DNA of 64,000 bases, taken from assembly GCF_023898315.1 (NCBI RefSeq), contig NC_064615.1, forward strand, positions 1,185,149,413-1,185,213,412, in the 5' to 3' direction. A program made the position numbers and the translations under genes. This stretch comes from Schistocerca nitens. Taxonomy: Eukaryota > Arthropoda > Insecta > Orthoptera > Acrididae. Every line of letters begins with the position of its first letter. Positions within the stretch are counted from its first letter, which is position 1. Shown here piece by piece: positions 46,521 through 58,659 of the stretch. The notes under the pieces were generated by a model. It did no database searches. It was given only the letters and a program-made list of their open reading frames with translations, and had not been told where the DNA came from.

Positions 46521-48242
46521 CAGAGGAAGGCCACTTGCAGCAGTGGCTGAAACGTAGGAGAATTTGATGTATTGACAATGCAGTCAAATCCACTAAAGAA
46601 TTTTATTTACATGACAGCTGACGTCGAAGTCTACACTTACAGTTTCTATTTGGATTCTGCGTGGTAATAATAGTTCAGGAGAAAATTTTTAAACAGTCTT
46701 TAGTTCACTGCGACACTGCAAAAAGTAATATTTCAGCTCACTCCAAAGCCTTAACACCTATCGAAAGTTTTAAGTTCTCGCAATTGCAACCTACTTTATC
46801 ACCTGCCAATAGTGAAATAAAATGCTTCCTAATGCTGAACTCTGACAAAACTGACCACCGAGACTAGTGGCTTACCACAAATCCCAAAGCCCCGTCACTC
46901 ACATGTTGTATTTACAGAGCGTCATTGAGCTCACTGTCGTGTGTGTTACGATGAACGTTACACTTATGACCACCATTTGGATTTCATAAGCAAAACATTG
47001 AAACTATTCCTGTATGAAGATACCCCCGACTGATGACCTCAGAAGTTAAGTCCCATAGTGCTCAGAGCCAAGGTTTTTTGTTGTGGCCATTTACTGCCAA
47101 CAAAGTACGTTTAAAGTCCATTGGTTCTCTTCTACTATTGATAAAAGACGGTGAGACAATTTAGACCATTGCCTTATGCAAAGAGAAGACGTTCATCAGT
47201 TTTCAGCTGTAGCAAAAGCCTGTCTTAGTAGCCGATTACAACAATTTTAATATTACTGTTAAATCACTGAGTATGAGTATGGTAGACTCACTTAGACAAA
47301 GAACAGCTAATGGATGTCCCTGCACTGTTGCTGGTTTCATAATATGTATTGTTGTGGAAAATTGCATAGTCTAACTTGAATTTTTTTTAAGTTTAGAATT
47401 ATTTATTGGTTGTAGTTTATTTAGTGTATTAGAGCATATGTCTCGGAGTTCACAGTAAAAATTTCAGTTGCTACCACATTTGACTCCGTAGCTCATCACG
47501 TTTTTGCATAATTAAATTTGTGAAGGAAATTAGTGTAAATGACAATTATTAATATAGCTGTAACTCGCATAGTTTCTGAAGTAGAAAACATTGTAAGTAG
47601 CAATGGACTTGTCTTGTGGGCACACCCAGTACAGTAGCTTTGAAATTATGTAGCATTACTGGATTGTGTGACACTAAATATCCAAGATTTTTTGAGTTGA
47701 TAGTTTTATTTCAACAAGTGTTCTCGCCGTGACACCTGTTTCGTTCTCTGCATGCAGGCTTCACATATCTTGGTAGAAGGGAATTTTGTGTCCCTCACAC
47801 CTGGCCAATTACCTAGCTGCTGGTAGCTGAGCACTCCTTTGTGCATCCTTGGTATCTGTTGTTACCTTATCCTCTGCCCCTAGCGATAGTAGGCTGTAAT
47901 TTACTGCATTTCTGATCTTGAAGGCTAGTTTTCATTTGATTGCACCCAATGCATACCATTTAGGATCTGTAGAATGAAAGCCTGGCAGGTCACTGTTTGT
48001 ATACGTACAGTGTGCAATTTCTCAGTTGCACTGAATTTTTGTTGTACACATATTAAACAAAAGCAAATTATTGCTGTTCTGTAACGGAATCTGTAACTAG
48101 TGTAAGAAGGGAACCTGTTACTAGTGTAAGAAGGGTCAGTGAAGTCGAGGCATAAAAAGAAGTTATACTTATTACTAGTTCAATTTTGTGTTTCCTAAAC
48201 TTTGTATTTTGTAAATTACACAGTGGAAACTCCAGGTTGAAA
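46521..48242. other. Intronic sequence with one SINE end
   Basis: Apart from the SINE fragment at 47020-47085 no feature is recognised. A near-duplicate of about 24 bp (ACTAGTGTAAGAAGGG core) sits at 48093-48137. Confidence 0.5.
47020..47085 (+). repeat. 3' end of a tRNA-derived SINE
   Basis: Reads GACTGATGACCTCAGAAGTT, AAGTCCCATAGTGCTCAGAG, CCA, a tail I recognise from a common orthopteran SINE. The promoter half is missing. Confidence 0.65.
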
Positions 48243-48393
48243 TATAAGGAAAATATACATTGCTACTCACCATATAGAAGACTTGTTGCCTTGCAGACAG
48301 GTACAACAAAATGACACTGACACATTAACCTTTGGACAAAACCTTCACCAGAAAAGGAAACTCGCAGATCCACCCACCCGCCCCTTCCCCTCT

Positions 48394-48492
<99 letters not shown>

Positions 48493-48577
48493 TTTAAACA
48501 AGTGAGCACACCTCATTCAGACAAGACCGCCATCATCAGCAGCTTGGGCCAGAATGCGGAGCTGCCAGAGATGGCGA

Positions 48578-48614
<37 letters not shown>

Positions 48615-48775
48615 GGGGGGGGGGGGCGGGCTTGCATGTTGCATGCTTGTCCCTTTGTTCCTTTTTCAGGAGAAGGCTTTATCTGGAGCCTAACGTGCAA
48701 GTGTCTTTTCATTGTCCCTTTTTGCAACTCCATGTGTCATCTTTATGTTGAGTAGCAATCTACCTTTTCCTTATA
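48243..48775. mobile_element. Foldback of Penelope-type ends around microsatellites
   Basis: The left end GGAAAATATACATTGCTACT, CACCATATAGAAGACTTGTT is the inverse of the right end, which reads TTATGTTGAGTAGCAATCTA then CCTTTTCC. Between the arms are (CA)n at 48397-48437, (GA)n at 48439-48492, and (TG)n at 48580-48613 followed by a G run. Confidence 0.75.
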
Positions 48776-49191
48776 TTGTGTTTTGTAAATCGGTATACAT
48801 ATTTTGCAAAGTAACATGTACTTACTAGTTGTGAGTTGCATTGAGGAATTATTTAACTGCGGTATCCTTTTCGTGAACAGAAATAACTGCAATTAACTTT
48901 CTTGATCGTCTTTCTTGGGTCTATTCCGATTTCTCTTGAAAGTTTGTGATGTGAATTAGTATGCATTGTCACCTTATCTGCTGTGCTGTTAATGCTTTCC
49001 AGTGTTCAGTAAAGTTTTTACCTTTTTTGTGTTGGTGATTGCATGACAGTATTTGCTAATCAGTAACGTTTCACTATGATATGTTATCAAAAAACTGAAT
49101 ACACATTATTACATCTCCTCTGAATATAAGTCTAAGTAACGGTTAGGATATAATTACCCCTTATCTCAAGGCATACTGTTTTACATTTCAG

Positions 49192-49311
49192 TCTTACTTG
49201 AACAGATTGATAAGGGAGGACACCGAGCGGCAGATAGAAAAACTGCGTGAAGAAAGTGGTGGAAATGAAGAACTTGTCCAGGACAAAGTGATGGAGCTGG
49301 AGCAACAGTGT
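49192..49311 (+). CDS. STUB1: STUB1/CHIP internal exon: coiled-coil region
   Basis: Encodes 40 codons from SYLNRLIREDTERQIEKLRE to KVMELEQQC, the charged helical hairpin that lies between the TPR and U-box domains and mediates dimerisation. SYL.RLI directly follows EIELQ in other CHIP proteins, so it joins exon 20612-20739 in phase 0. It is preceded by a T-rich tract and CAG and followed by GTATGT (49312). The sequence is more divergent than the TPR exons, as is usual for this linker. Confidence 0.92.
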
Positions 49312-49422
49312 GTATGTATCTGTGTGTTGATCTGTTTTGTAAAATAAAAAAAAGGAAAAGAAAGAATAATCAGTACAGTGCCTTGTTTTGAAATTAAGTA
49401 TTGTCCTTCTTTTTGTTTTCAG

Positions 49423-49479
49423 GACAACAATACAAGTGAACTAAATGCTATATTTGCCAAAGTAGATGAAAGGAGAAGA
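49423..49479 (+). CDS. STUB1: STUB1/CHIP internal exon: end of linker before U-box
   Basis: A 19-codon exon, DNNTSELNAIFAKVDERRR, preceded by TTTTGTTTTCAG and followed by GTAAGT. In CHIP proteins FSKVDERR or a close variant leads directly into the KKRD.PD.LCGKISFE start of the U-box, so the next exon should begin with that. I did not find it before 64000; the U-box exons, which recruit the E2 enzyme, must lie further downstream. Confidence 0.92.
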
Positions 49480-50216
49480 GTAAGTAATAAGAAAAATAAA
49501 TTATGAGAACTTGGTGCAAGTTGTTGAGTCCCTACCCACTAAATAGAGGCACTGAGCAGTAGACTTAAATGTAAAAAAGGGGAGAGAGAATGGAAAATTT
49601 TAACTTTTGGATAAGGTTAAGCATTTTCTCCTTGCTTTTCCATGCGTGTCCATTGCTCAGTGCCTCCACTATTTACTGAGTAGTATGCCTTTTTATCTTC
49701 TATCTTGGATTTGTCATTATTGGAACTTACGAGATTAGTTGTTCTGTAGCGCAGCATTGTTTCTTTTTAACACGATGTAAGTTACTTTGAAGTTATAACA
49801 ATAGAAGAACTTGGTAAGATTCGCGTAGGCATTACAAGTGTTGTATCTGAACCTCTTTGGAAAATAGGACAGGTACCTAAAAAAATAACACATTTATTTG
49901 TGTGTCACAATTTCTTTTCTGATGGTTCCATTTCATGAAGTATGTTATAACTACTTGCAGCCATTGTGGTGATGGAGGAAGGTACCCCCACACACTCAAA
50001 AATAAAGCAGAATACAATAAATAAAAAACAACTGTTTCGAATGCTGTAGCTAATGCATCAAAGATAAATTCTGATTCCCGCCAGGTCAGTGCAGTGGTGT
50101 TGTATAGGAGCATTCAGTTATCAACAAACCCCAAGTGGAAAGGTGTAGGAGACCTATTTGCTGAGAGATTCTGTTAGATTTTTTTTTCCCTAAAATTGGA
50201 GGCATAGCCATGCTAC

Positions 50217-50219
<3 letters not shown>

Positions 50220-50253
<34 letters not shown>
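50220..50253. repeat. (GT)n microsatellite with T tract
   Basis: About 16 GT units followed by ten T. Confidence 0.95.
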
Positions 50254-50257
<4 letters not shown>

Positions 50258-50402
50258 TTTTTTAGAAGTCTCACAGCATTAGAAATGTGCCCATCACGCA
50301 CTTCCATGTTGACTTTATTGTACGTCGGATTTCCATAAAGAATAAGTCTCTGTTCTTTTTTTTTCGTGTCTTACTGGACACAACCTTTCAGGAAGTATCC
50401 TC

Positions 50403-50405
<3 letters not shown>

Positions 50406-50453
<48 letters not shown>
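50406..50453. repeat. (GT)n microsatellite
   Basis: About 23 GT units. It is 150 bp from the previous run. Confidence 0.95.
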
Positions 50454-50455
<2 letters not shown>

Positions 50456-50480
50456 GGGGAGAGTTGGGAGGGGCAATCAG

Positions 50481-53111
50481 TTAACACTAGAACAGCCAGA
50501 GCTGTCAGAATGACTGCTACACATTTTGAAAACATTTTTTGACTGCAATTTTTGTCATATTGCTACGGGCTTCAGTGACTTGCAAATTACCAATCAGACT
50601 CATCCATACAAAATATAATTGGACAGGATGTTGTTAATGAGAATACTTAAAACTGCCGGAGCAGTCATTTCGACTACTGTATTGATTATTATAATAAAAC
50701 ATGCTACGACATGTCCTCCTTACAATGGTTGAGATTAAGTCTGTTATAATTATTCTCTAAACTGCAGTAATATGATTGACAATGAAACTGTTATTGTTTA
50801 TTTGCATCAGTTGTTTTCCCCTTCGTCTCCAGTAGTGTTGTCATTCTTCAGCTTGTCACAGCACAATAATCGTGGCTCATAAAGAGCTGTCCCTTACCGG
50901 TGCAGAATTGTTCGCTTCTATTGCATGATATTCCAGATTATATGTCTGAGCAGAATGTGACGTAGATGTAGAGGAATTAGAAGAAGCGCAGATGAAGATT
51001 ACTGCCAACCAAATGACCATTCTGAAAGTAGTGATTCAGATGATACTGATTATTGAGGTGAAGTTCAGCGAGGTAGGTTATTGATATTGTTATTTTCATT
51101 CAACTAATGCATAAACTTCACTATTTAGATTGCTGTTATTCTGGGCATATGCTTATAATTTGAAGTTTCTTATTGTTCTATTACAGCAGCAGAAAGTGTA
51201 ACACACGAAACGAGGTATCAGAGGGGACACTTAAATATGTGTCTCCCAGGATCTCGTAATGTGTTACTAAGTATAGATGGCTTCGCATAGCGGACTGTAG
51301 CTGTGTTTGGAAAGACCATATCTGACAGATTGGCGTGTCATAACATCTCGAAAGGAAATTCAGGACTTACTCCATATTCAAAGTGGCAGTTTCTGATGAT
51401 ATTGTAGCGAGTGCATGGCATCTTTTTATTGATGAGTCAATAGTGAAACACACAAAACACTTTACAGAAACGGAAGAAAAAACATTTTCTAAAAAATGAA
51501 TTGTGGAGAGTAAGTTTGGAAAAATTTGAGGCCTTCATTGCTGTATTGAAAGCTTGTCATGTTTTTGAGCTACCATTCTTCAATGAAATAATGAGGAGTA
51601 AATGTTTGCAAGAAACTCTTTAAGATTTTTGCATTTTGACATTTTAAACATAAGACCAGAATGCATGAATACAGATAAATTTGCATTAGCTTCAAAAGCT
51701 TGGAACAAATTCATTTAAAAACTGTCATTATAGATATTCCAGATGAAAATCTGAGTGCTGATGAGCAGCTTTTCCCAAGCAAAACAAGGTGGCCATTCTT
51801 ACAGTGTATGCCCAATGAATGAGATAAATTTGACATAATATTTTATCTTCATGTGGATGTTGACTCAAAGTTTCTGTGTAGTGGGTTCCCGTATCTAAGA
51901 AAAAACGATCTCGGACCATGTGACGAGACTCTTCCTAAAATTGTATTAATGAAGTTCGTGAGCCATTTCAAAAGAAGAGGCAAAACATGACCACAGACAA
52001 CTAAAATAAGCGAAACATGGCAAGAAGTTGAAACATAATGGAACAGCTTTTTGGAACAACTACGCAATCAAGGAGAGGCATTCCTAATGCTTGAAAGGGA
52101 ATGAAAGCTCATCTGTATGACACAGCTCTCTTGAAACATTTCAATGGCGCTCTCACAATGTATCAAGGTTTGTGGGGAGGGGAGGAAAGAAATGAACATC
52201 CTTGTTCTCCTTGTCTCGGAAGTTGAACGTCAAGCTAGTCCCAAAAGAATTCTGGAAGCTGTAGACTTCTCTGACAATACAAAACATGGTGGATGAAGTG
52301 GGAAGAAAATGTACTGCTTGAGCCGGTACACATAAATGGCCAGTTCATGTACTGAATAATATTCTTGCGTTGGCAGCTATCAATTCATGGCTCATTTTCA
52401 AGAAAGTAGCAGGGAAGAGGATCACTTAATTACATCCTGAAGCTAGCTGAGGAGCTTTGTGCAGGGTACTTGGGTTCAAAACCTAAGCCAGTGGAAACAG
52501 AACCAGAATTTGGAGAGCGTGTGGAAGGGAATAAAATGAGGAGGCAATATAAATGAAGAAATGGGGGGATAAGACAAGCTATATCTTCAAAAAGTGAAAT
52601 TATACGTGTGTAGTTCTTTCTCAAAGGACATAACTAAGGACATGGTATGTAGTTCCCGCTACTAAAGATAAATGATTCACATCAGCATGTGCAAATACAC
52701 TGAAGAAAAAATAAGACAGTGTTTTACAAATATGTGGTGGTACGTGTATTTGGCAAACCTGTTTCGTGACTTTAATTGCACTAAATAAAGCACTGCAGTA
52801 TTTTATGATAATGAGTATGTAATAACTATGTCGCTTTCTGTACTACAAGAATTTGAAATAAAATCTGTGCTCATTTTTTAGATAAAAGAATTCCCAAAAA
52901 AAAGGAACACATTCATTTTTATAATAAATGGGGAAAATATTTAATTTGCAATAAAATTATATAAATTTTCCTCATTTTAGTGTTACATCCCATAGTTAAT
53001 GTTTTCTGAACTTGTATTTGAAATAATTTTAATGAGAGCGAAATAAGAATTGCAATATAGCGGCTAAAATCACCACATCGGTGGTTTTAGGTCTGGCAGT
53101 TCTAGTGTTAA
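50481..53111 (+). mobile_element. piggyBac-like element with exact ends and TTAA duplication
   Basis: Element 50485-53107 between TTAA at 50481-50484 and 53108-53111. The left end is CACTAGAACAGCCAGAGC, the right end the inverse of CACTAGAACTGCCAGACC. At 2.6 kb it has the length of a full piggyBac. The same end motif occurs in the older element at 13312. Confidence 0.93.
50930..52640 (+). pseudogene. piggyBac transposase pseudogene
   Basis: An acidic N-terminus (EDYCQPNDHSESSDSDDTDY) is followed by a break, then a domain with ACHVFELPFFNEIM (near 51550-51595), a block containing IPDENLSADEQLFPSKTR near 51735-51790 with the first conserved Asp region, and VDSKFLCSGFPYLRKNDL near 51860-51915. 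At least six in-frame stops interrupt it. The C-terminal cysteine cluster is not clearly readable. The gene would have catalysed TTAA-specific cut-and-paste. Confidence 0.8.
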
Positions 53112-53126
53112 ATTAAACACAATTAA

Positions 53127-53400
53127 CACAAGCTAGGTGGCACAGAAGTAAGGCACTGAACTCGAAGTTCGGAAGGGTTGTGATTCAAATCACTGCCCAT
53201 CCATCCAGACTCTGGTATTCCATCATTATCCTTAATTGCTTAAGGCAAATGGTTAATTTGAAAAAGACACAACTGATTTTCTCTCCCAATCCAGGCATGT
53301 GCTCCCATATGCCTAATGATCTTGACAGTATCAGCACGTCAAACAGTAATCCTCCTTCCTTTCTCCCATGCCATTTTGAACTTAAGTTACTTTCAGATTT
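53127..53400 (+). repeat. tRNA-derived SINE
   Basis: Begins with an A-box-like TAGGTGGCACAGAAGTAAGG and a B-box-like GTTGTGATTCAAATCAC, then a body with TTGCTTAAGGCAAATGG, TTTCTCTCCCAATCCAGGCA and CCTAATGATCTTGACAGTA. A 5'-truncated relative lies at 63335-63478. Confidence 0.8.
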
Positions 53401-53899
53401 GTCAGATGTTAATATTTTCATATGAACAACGTTAATAATCTTACAATAATGAAAGTTACAAACCTCTGGGTAGCCAATCACTCAGATCTAGCTGATTGAT
53501 GCACAGCACATACATGCACGTAACAGGATAGTGGTTCCACTACCATTTGAGCTACCACATTCTTTCTAGTGTGAGACTGCACTTTCATACACATGACCAG
53601 ACACCCTAATGGACCTGACTGGCAGTACTTTGGACAGGTGATGCAGTTTCATGCTGCTGAAAGCAACTAACTATGCTGGACCCTGTTACAGGACGGACTT
53701 TTTGCGGCATCATACATCATCTTCAGTCAGTGTCGAGTAGGTGACTGCTTGGCGCTTTAAACAATTCTTTATGAGTCAATACATCAAACATAATTTTCGA
53801 ACACTGCTTGTTTATTGTGACTGGTCACATTGATGGTACAGTTGCAGATAATGAGACTCATAATTGTCACAAAATAGATCAGTAATGCATGAAGACTTC

Positions 53900-55105
53900 A
53901 GGGAATCTAACTTAAATAAACACATCAAAAGTCAGAGCAATTCGATATTTGGGGAATAAGCGTGTGGTAGCAAATGTAGGAATCTCGTTGGAGATGATTT
54001 GCATTCTCTCTCTCCCCGACCTTTTGTATGGTGTGAAGTATGTCTCTGCAATATGCAGATTATTGTGATCAATACCTGGACAGTATAGTTTCGGGGTGGT
54101 TGTGTTATGGATGAAGGGGAAAGAGGGGATGAAACCAGATGGTGGTACACAGTTCACTCCTCTCAAATAGCAGAATAGCACCAAAGGCTTGTTTTCTAGC
54201 AAAGTACTCCAAGAAATTTCTAGAAACCCAAATATTATTATGGAATATTTCATGAACTAACATGTTAGTCTGGTCCCTATTTATTGAATTGACAGCTTCA
54301 GCAGTTAAATTTCTCAGCTCTTGAAGAGTAGCAGGTGGGACAAAGATTCTGTCTTTTATGTACTGCTGCAGAACAAAATCACAAGGAGTGAGGTCTGGTG
54401 ACCTGGGAGGCCAAAAGCTATGAACAGGATCTTGATGTCCACCTCTTCCAATTCAATGTTGTGGGATTATGTCCTTAAGGTAATGCTGCACCTCAAGTTG
54501 AAAGTGGGGTGGCGCACCATCATGCATCAAAAAGTAATCATTGGAATCTTTGTCAAGTTTGCGGCATGCCCAGGTATGACAATCCTGTCACAGCTTTCTC
54601 TGTTAAAGAGAAAGGTTCGTAAACTTAATGAATGGAACCAACACAAAACTCATTCAGGTTCTGTGAGTGTCTTTCTTATCCTATGATGATGTCAGGATTT
54701 TGTGACCCCCAGATTCGTACATTATGGTGCTTTACTTTACCCAGTACACAAAATGTCATTTCGTCCAAAAAGATGAGTCGCCCGCAGAAAGAGTCCTTTG
54801 TTATATTCTGGAGAAGTTCAAGGAAATTGAAGTTCCTGGCCTGCTTATCTTGTGAACTTCTGAAGGCTCCATGTGAATGCATCCCGGATACACTTGACAC
54901 TTTCCTCAGATGTGGGTGGCTGTCCAGTGCTCTTCCCTTCGCATATGCAACCAACTTCCAAGAATTTTGTGTGCCAATCGTAAACCTGCTTGCTGAATTG
55001 GCACAGGAATGCCTATTGCACTTGAACTATGGATGACTTCTTGCAAATCCCAACACACACAATGATTTCTATAGTGATGTAGGTACCATGTTGCTGCCAA
55101 CGTAT
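53900..55105 (-). pseudogene. DDE transposase (Tc1/mariner superfamily-like), pseudogene
   Basis: The minus strand carries three catalytic-region blocks in order: LIFLDEMTFCVLGKVKHHNV with RIWGSQNP (near 54790-54690), FLMHDGAPPHF (near 54545-54510) and PPRSPDLTPCDFVL (near 54420-54375), followed by VPPATLQELRN. This is the arrangement of a common arthropod transposase whose third block reads PPRSPDLTPCDFFL. Frame breaks lie between the blocks. The mariner at 55108 may have inserted in its upstream part. Confidence 0.7.
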
Positions 55106-56402
55106 TACGAGGCGCATTCAAGTTCTAAGGCCTCCAATTTGTTTTTCTAATTAACTACTCACCCGAAATCGATGAAACTGGCGTTACTTCTCGACGTAAT
55201 CGCCCTGCAGACGTACACATTTTTCACAACGCTGACGCCATGATTCCATGGCAGCGGTGAAGGCTTCTTTAGGAGTCTGTTTTGACCACTGGAAAATCAC
55301 TGAGGCAATAGCAGCATGGCTGGTGAATGTGCGGCCACGGAGAGTGTCTTTCATTGTTGGAAAAAGCCAAAAGTCACTAGGAGCCAGGTCAGGTGAGTAG
55401 GGAGCATGAGGAGTCACTTCAAAGTTGTTATCATGAAGAAACTGTTGCGTAATGTTAGCTCGATGTGCGGGTGCGTTGTCTTGGTGAAACAGCACATGCG
55501 CAGCCCTTCCGTGCAGGAAGGAATTTGTTCTTCAAAACATTTTCGTAGGATGCACCTGTTACCGTAGTGCCCTTTGGAATGCAATGGGTAAGGATTACGC
55601 CCTCACTGTCCCAGAACATGGACACCATCAATTTTTCAGCACTGGCGGTTACCCGAAATTTTTTTGGTGGCGGTGCTTCCATTGAGCTGACTGGCGCTTT
55701 GTTTCTGGATTGAAAAATGGCATCCACGTCTCATCCATTGTCACAACCGACGAAAAGAAAGTCCCATTCATGCTGTCATTGCGTGTCAACATTGCTTGGC
55801 AACATGCCACCCGGGCGGCCATGTGATCGTCCGTCAGCATTCGTGGCACCCACCTGGATGACACTTTTCGCATTTTCAGGTCGTCATGCAGGATTATGTG
55901 CACAGAACCCACAGAAATGCCAACTCTGGAGGCGATCTGTTCAACAGTCATTCGGCGATCCCCCAAAACAATTCTCTCCACTTTCTCGATCATGTCGTCA
56001 GACCGGCTTGTGCGAGCCCGAGGTTGTTTCGGTTTGTTGTCACACGATGTTCTGCCTTCATTAAAGTGTCGCACCCACGAACGCACTTTCGACACATGCA
56101 TAACTCCATCACCACATGTCTCCTTCAACTGTTGATGAATTTCAATTGGTTTCACACCACGCAAGTTCAGAAAACGAATGATTGCACGCTGTTCAAGTAA
56201 GGAAAACGTCGCCATTTTAAGTATTTAAAACAGTTCTCATTCTCGCCGCTGGCGGTAAAATTCCATCTGCCATATGGTGCTGCCATCTCTGGGACGTATT
56301 GACAATGAACGCGGCCTCATTTTAAAACAATGCGCATGTTTCTATCTCTTTCCAGTCCGGAGAAAAAAAAACTGAGGCCTTAGAACTTGAATGCACCTCG
56401 TA
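55106..56402 (-). mobile_element. Mariner, second family, exact ends
   Basis: Element 55108-56400 with TA at 55106-55107 and 56401-56402. Ends are inverted repeats of CGAGG[C/T]GCATTCAAGTTC then TAAGGCCTC. Length 1,293 bp is full size for a mariner. The end sequence differs from that of the element at 33058. Confidence 0.95.
55184..56215 (-). pseudogene. Mariner transposase, two or more frame changes
   Basis: Starts at ATG 56215 (MATFSLLEQRAIIRFLNLRG). Helix-turn-helix regions run to about 55850, then SRWVPRML, the first catalytic block VTMDETW, a frame change near 55660, another between about 55510 and 55460, the second block LFHQDNAPAHRA and the third SPDLAPSDFWLF, ending VRLQGDYVEK. There are 34 residues between the second and third Asp (DD34D), so it is a mariner. 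All three Asp are present; only the frame changes inactivate it. Confidence 0.88.
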
Positions 56403-56748
56403 CAGCGCAGCTGTGTCAAAACTTTGAACCTTTGTCTCTCCAGTGATGTGCAATATGTTTCTGGCATTTGTAATTCATCTGTAATAAACAACTGAAATCG
56501 GCGCTTCCCTTTTTGAATCGTCTCGTATTGGTATGAGTTTCAGAGAACAACAGATGTTCTTTATAACGAAGGATATGAAAGAAGAAAAAAAAAAAAGCGT
56601 TATGTCAGTATGACGATGTAGTGTTTTGCTGCGACGTTTTCAAATAAATGCCTCACAAAAGTTCGTGCCGTGTCATATTTGTATTCAATCTTGCGGTTTT
56701 GATGACTTTTATCTGTTGCCATTGTCACGAGATTTCAGTAGGCTATTA

Positions 56749-58232
56749 CCGTATTTACTCGAATCTAAGCCGCACTCGAATCTAAGCCGCACCTGAAAAA
56801 TGAGACTCGAAATCAAGGAAAAAAAATTTCCCGAATCTAAGCCGCACCTGAAATTTGAGACTCGAAATTCAAGGGGAGAGAAGAGGTTTAGGGCGCACCT
56901 CCAAATCGAAACAAAGTTGGTCCATTGTAATATGAGACACAATTTAGGTCGAATGAATGACGATACAGCTACAGTAGTTTGGTTCGAGTCGTAAGCTTAG
57001 CAGTTAAGCTTTACCAGGTAGCCGTTGCTATGCGTCAGGCGCTCCGTCCGTATTTATACGGGTACTCCTCCTTTTTCACGTGCTTCGTCTGGTTTGAATC
57101 TATTGCTTATTTTGCTTCGATCTGATAAGTGCCGTTTTCTTTGTTATAGGTGTTTACGTCACTCTAAGCTGAAAATACATTACTGTACTGTGTCATGCAT
57201 TGTTTGTCGCATTCTGATAGTGCGTGTTTACGGACTTTGTGCGCGCTACTGCCGCTAACAAAAAAAAAAAAAAAAAAAAAAAGAGAGAGAGAGAGAGGAA
57301 TCGTCTCATTAGCGAAACAATGGCAAGAGACTGCTATTTGTTGTTACTTACACTGCTGTTTCTTTGATAATGATCAACAAGAACCAAATAATAGACTGCG
57401 TATGATAGGACATGTTCTGAACGAGAGTTCAGCGAAAATTTTTCTCCGTTTGAAAATCTTTGCGGCCGCTTCTTTAGTACCTCAAATTCTGCACAGAAAT
57501 TAGAGTCATCTTAGATTTGAAAATCTAGTAAGTTGCCGTGCTTCATTTCTGACTGTATCACTTAATACGAATATAAACTTGACACAATACATATATTCTT
57601 CCGCGTTTGCTGTTGTCTCACTCTAGTTTCGTAGTTTATTAGGCAGGCAAGATTTAAATGAGATAGCAGCAAACACCAAAGAAAACATGGCAAAATGTTT
57701 ATATTCGTATTATTCTTATGGTGAAGAGAATACTGCATGTGATTCACAATTCATAAAAGTTCCTATTAGCAACCATCTCTTCTCACAGATAGGAAAAATT
57801 TCAGAACGTAGAGTTGGCCATATTGACAAACATCCCAAACAGTCTTGCCAGTCGTATTTTCGTAGTACATTGAAATTCTGCTACATTCGAAGATGAACAA
57901 TACGGAGTTTGTATTTACTTCGTTGGATAATATATGAAAATGCAGTGGTCGAAACTCGGGGTGGAGAAAAAAAGCTCGCCTTCCACATTTTTTTTTTTTT
58001 TTTTTTTAATTTATTTACTGCCGCAGAGGTTTTGGCGCCAGTATTTATCTTTGTGCCTACAAACCATGCCTGTGTAGCGCTACATATATTCGACAGCAGA
58101 AGTTCGTTGTGGCGGCACCTACCAACATTTTTCAGAACTCCCACTTGCTTTGCACTCAATTCTAAGCCGCAGGCGGTTTTTTGGATTACAAAAACTGGAA
58201 AAAAAGTGCGGCTTAGATTCGAGTAAATACGG
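56749..58232. mobile_element. TA-flanked non-autonomous DNA transposon (copy 2)
   Basis: Same family and orientation as 21169-22590, TA at 56747-56748 and 58233-58234. The left end is expanded: the CGAATCTAAGCCGCAC motif occurs three times (about 56759, 56773 and 56834), whereas copy 1 has it once. A poly-A plus (GA)n tract at 57258-57296 is longer than in copy 1. Confidence 0.88.
57687..57896 (+). CDS. Small ORF of MITE copy 2, 69 aa
   Basis: Counterpart of 22048-22263: MAKCLYSYYSYGEENTACDS at the start, ending FRSTLKFCYIRR. Same start and stop, several amino-acid changes. No known family; may be non-functional. Confidence 0.25.
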   Translation: MAKCLYSYYSYGEENTACDSQFIKVPISNHLFSQIGKISERRVGHIDKHPKQSCQSYFRSTLKFCYIRR

Positions 58233-58659
58233 TATGTATTTTATTTAGGTGGCCAAGTTATGTCCTGGAAATGTCCCAAAGTTCCAGAACTACCACATGC
58301 TGCCAGAAATTATGCCAATTGTCTGATGGATGGAAGAACATTGATAGTGATGCAGGTTTTGGTGGACGGTGGATGACAGCATATTTCTCCGTTACGTTCC
58401 AGCATCAAGTGTGTTTTCATGCACCAGTAAGATCTTTATGGTTAAAGTTGTTTTTACACAGTAGGTAGATGCATGGAATAACACATCTGTTTCATCAAAC
58501 ATTGTCATATGTTTGTCCATAAGGCTGTGTTTGGCAACAACAGATTTGTCAAATATACTACTACTCCCTACATATCTCTGCTATAGAGATTGTGAGGACA
58601 AGACTAGATTAATTACAGCATGCACAAACAGAATCTTTTAAACAGTCATTCCTCTCACG

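Larger units (their letters stand above)
20740..49191 (+). other. STUB1: STUB1 intron, 28,452 bp, filled with transposons
   Basis: Bounded by GTAAGC at 20740 and TTTTACATTTCAG at 49179-49191. The exons on both sides are phase 0 and join into a colinear CHIP protein (EIELQ then SYLNRLI). About 16 kb of it is a single nested cluster (26749-42685). The orthologous position in the fly gene is protein-continuous, so the length here is due to insertion. Confidence 0.88.

Noticed and set aside
48283..48693. Long frames through (CA)n, (GA)n and (TG)n runs
   Set aside because: Microsatellites keep frames open without selection.
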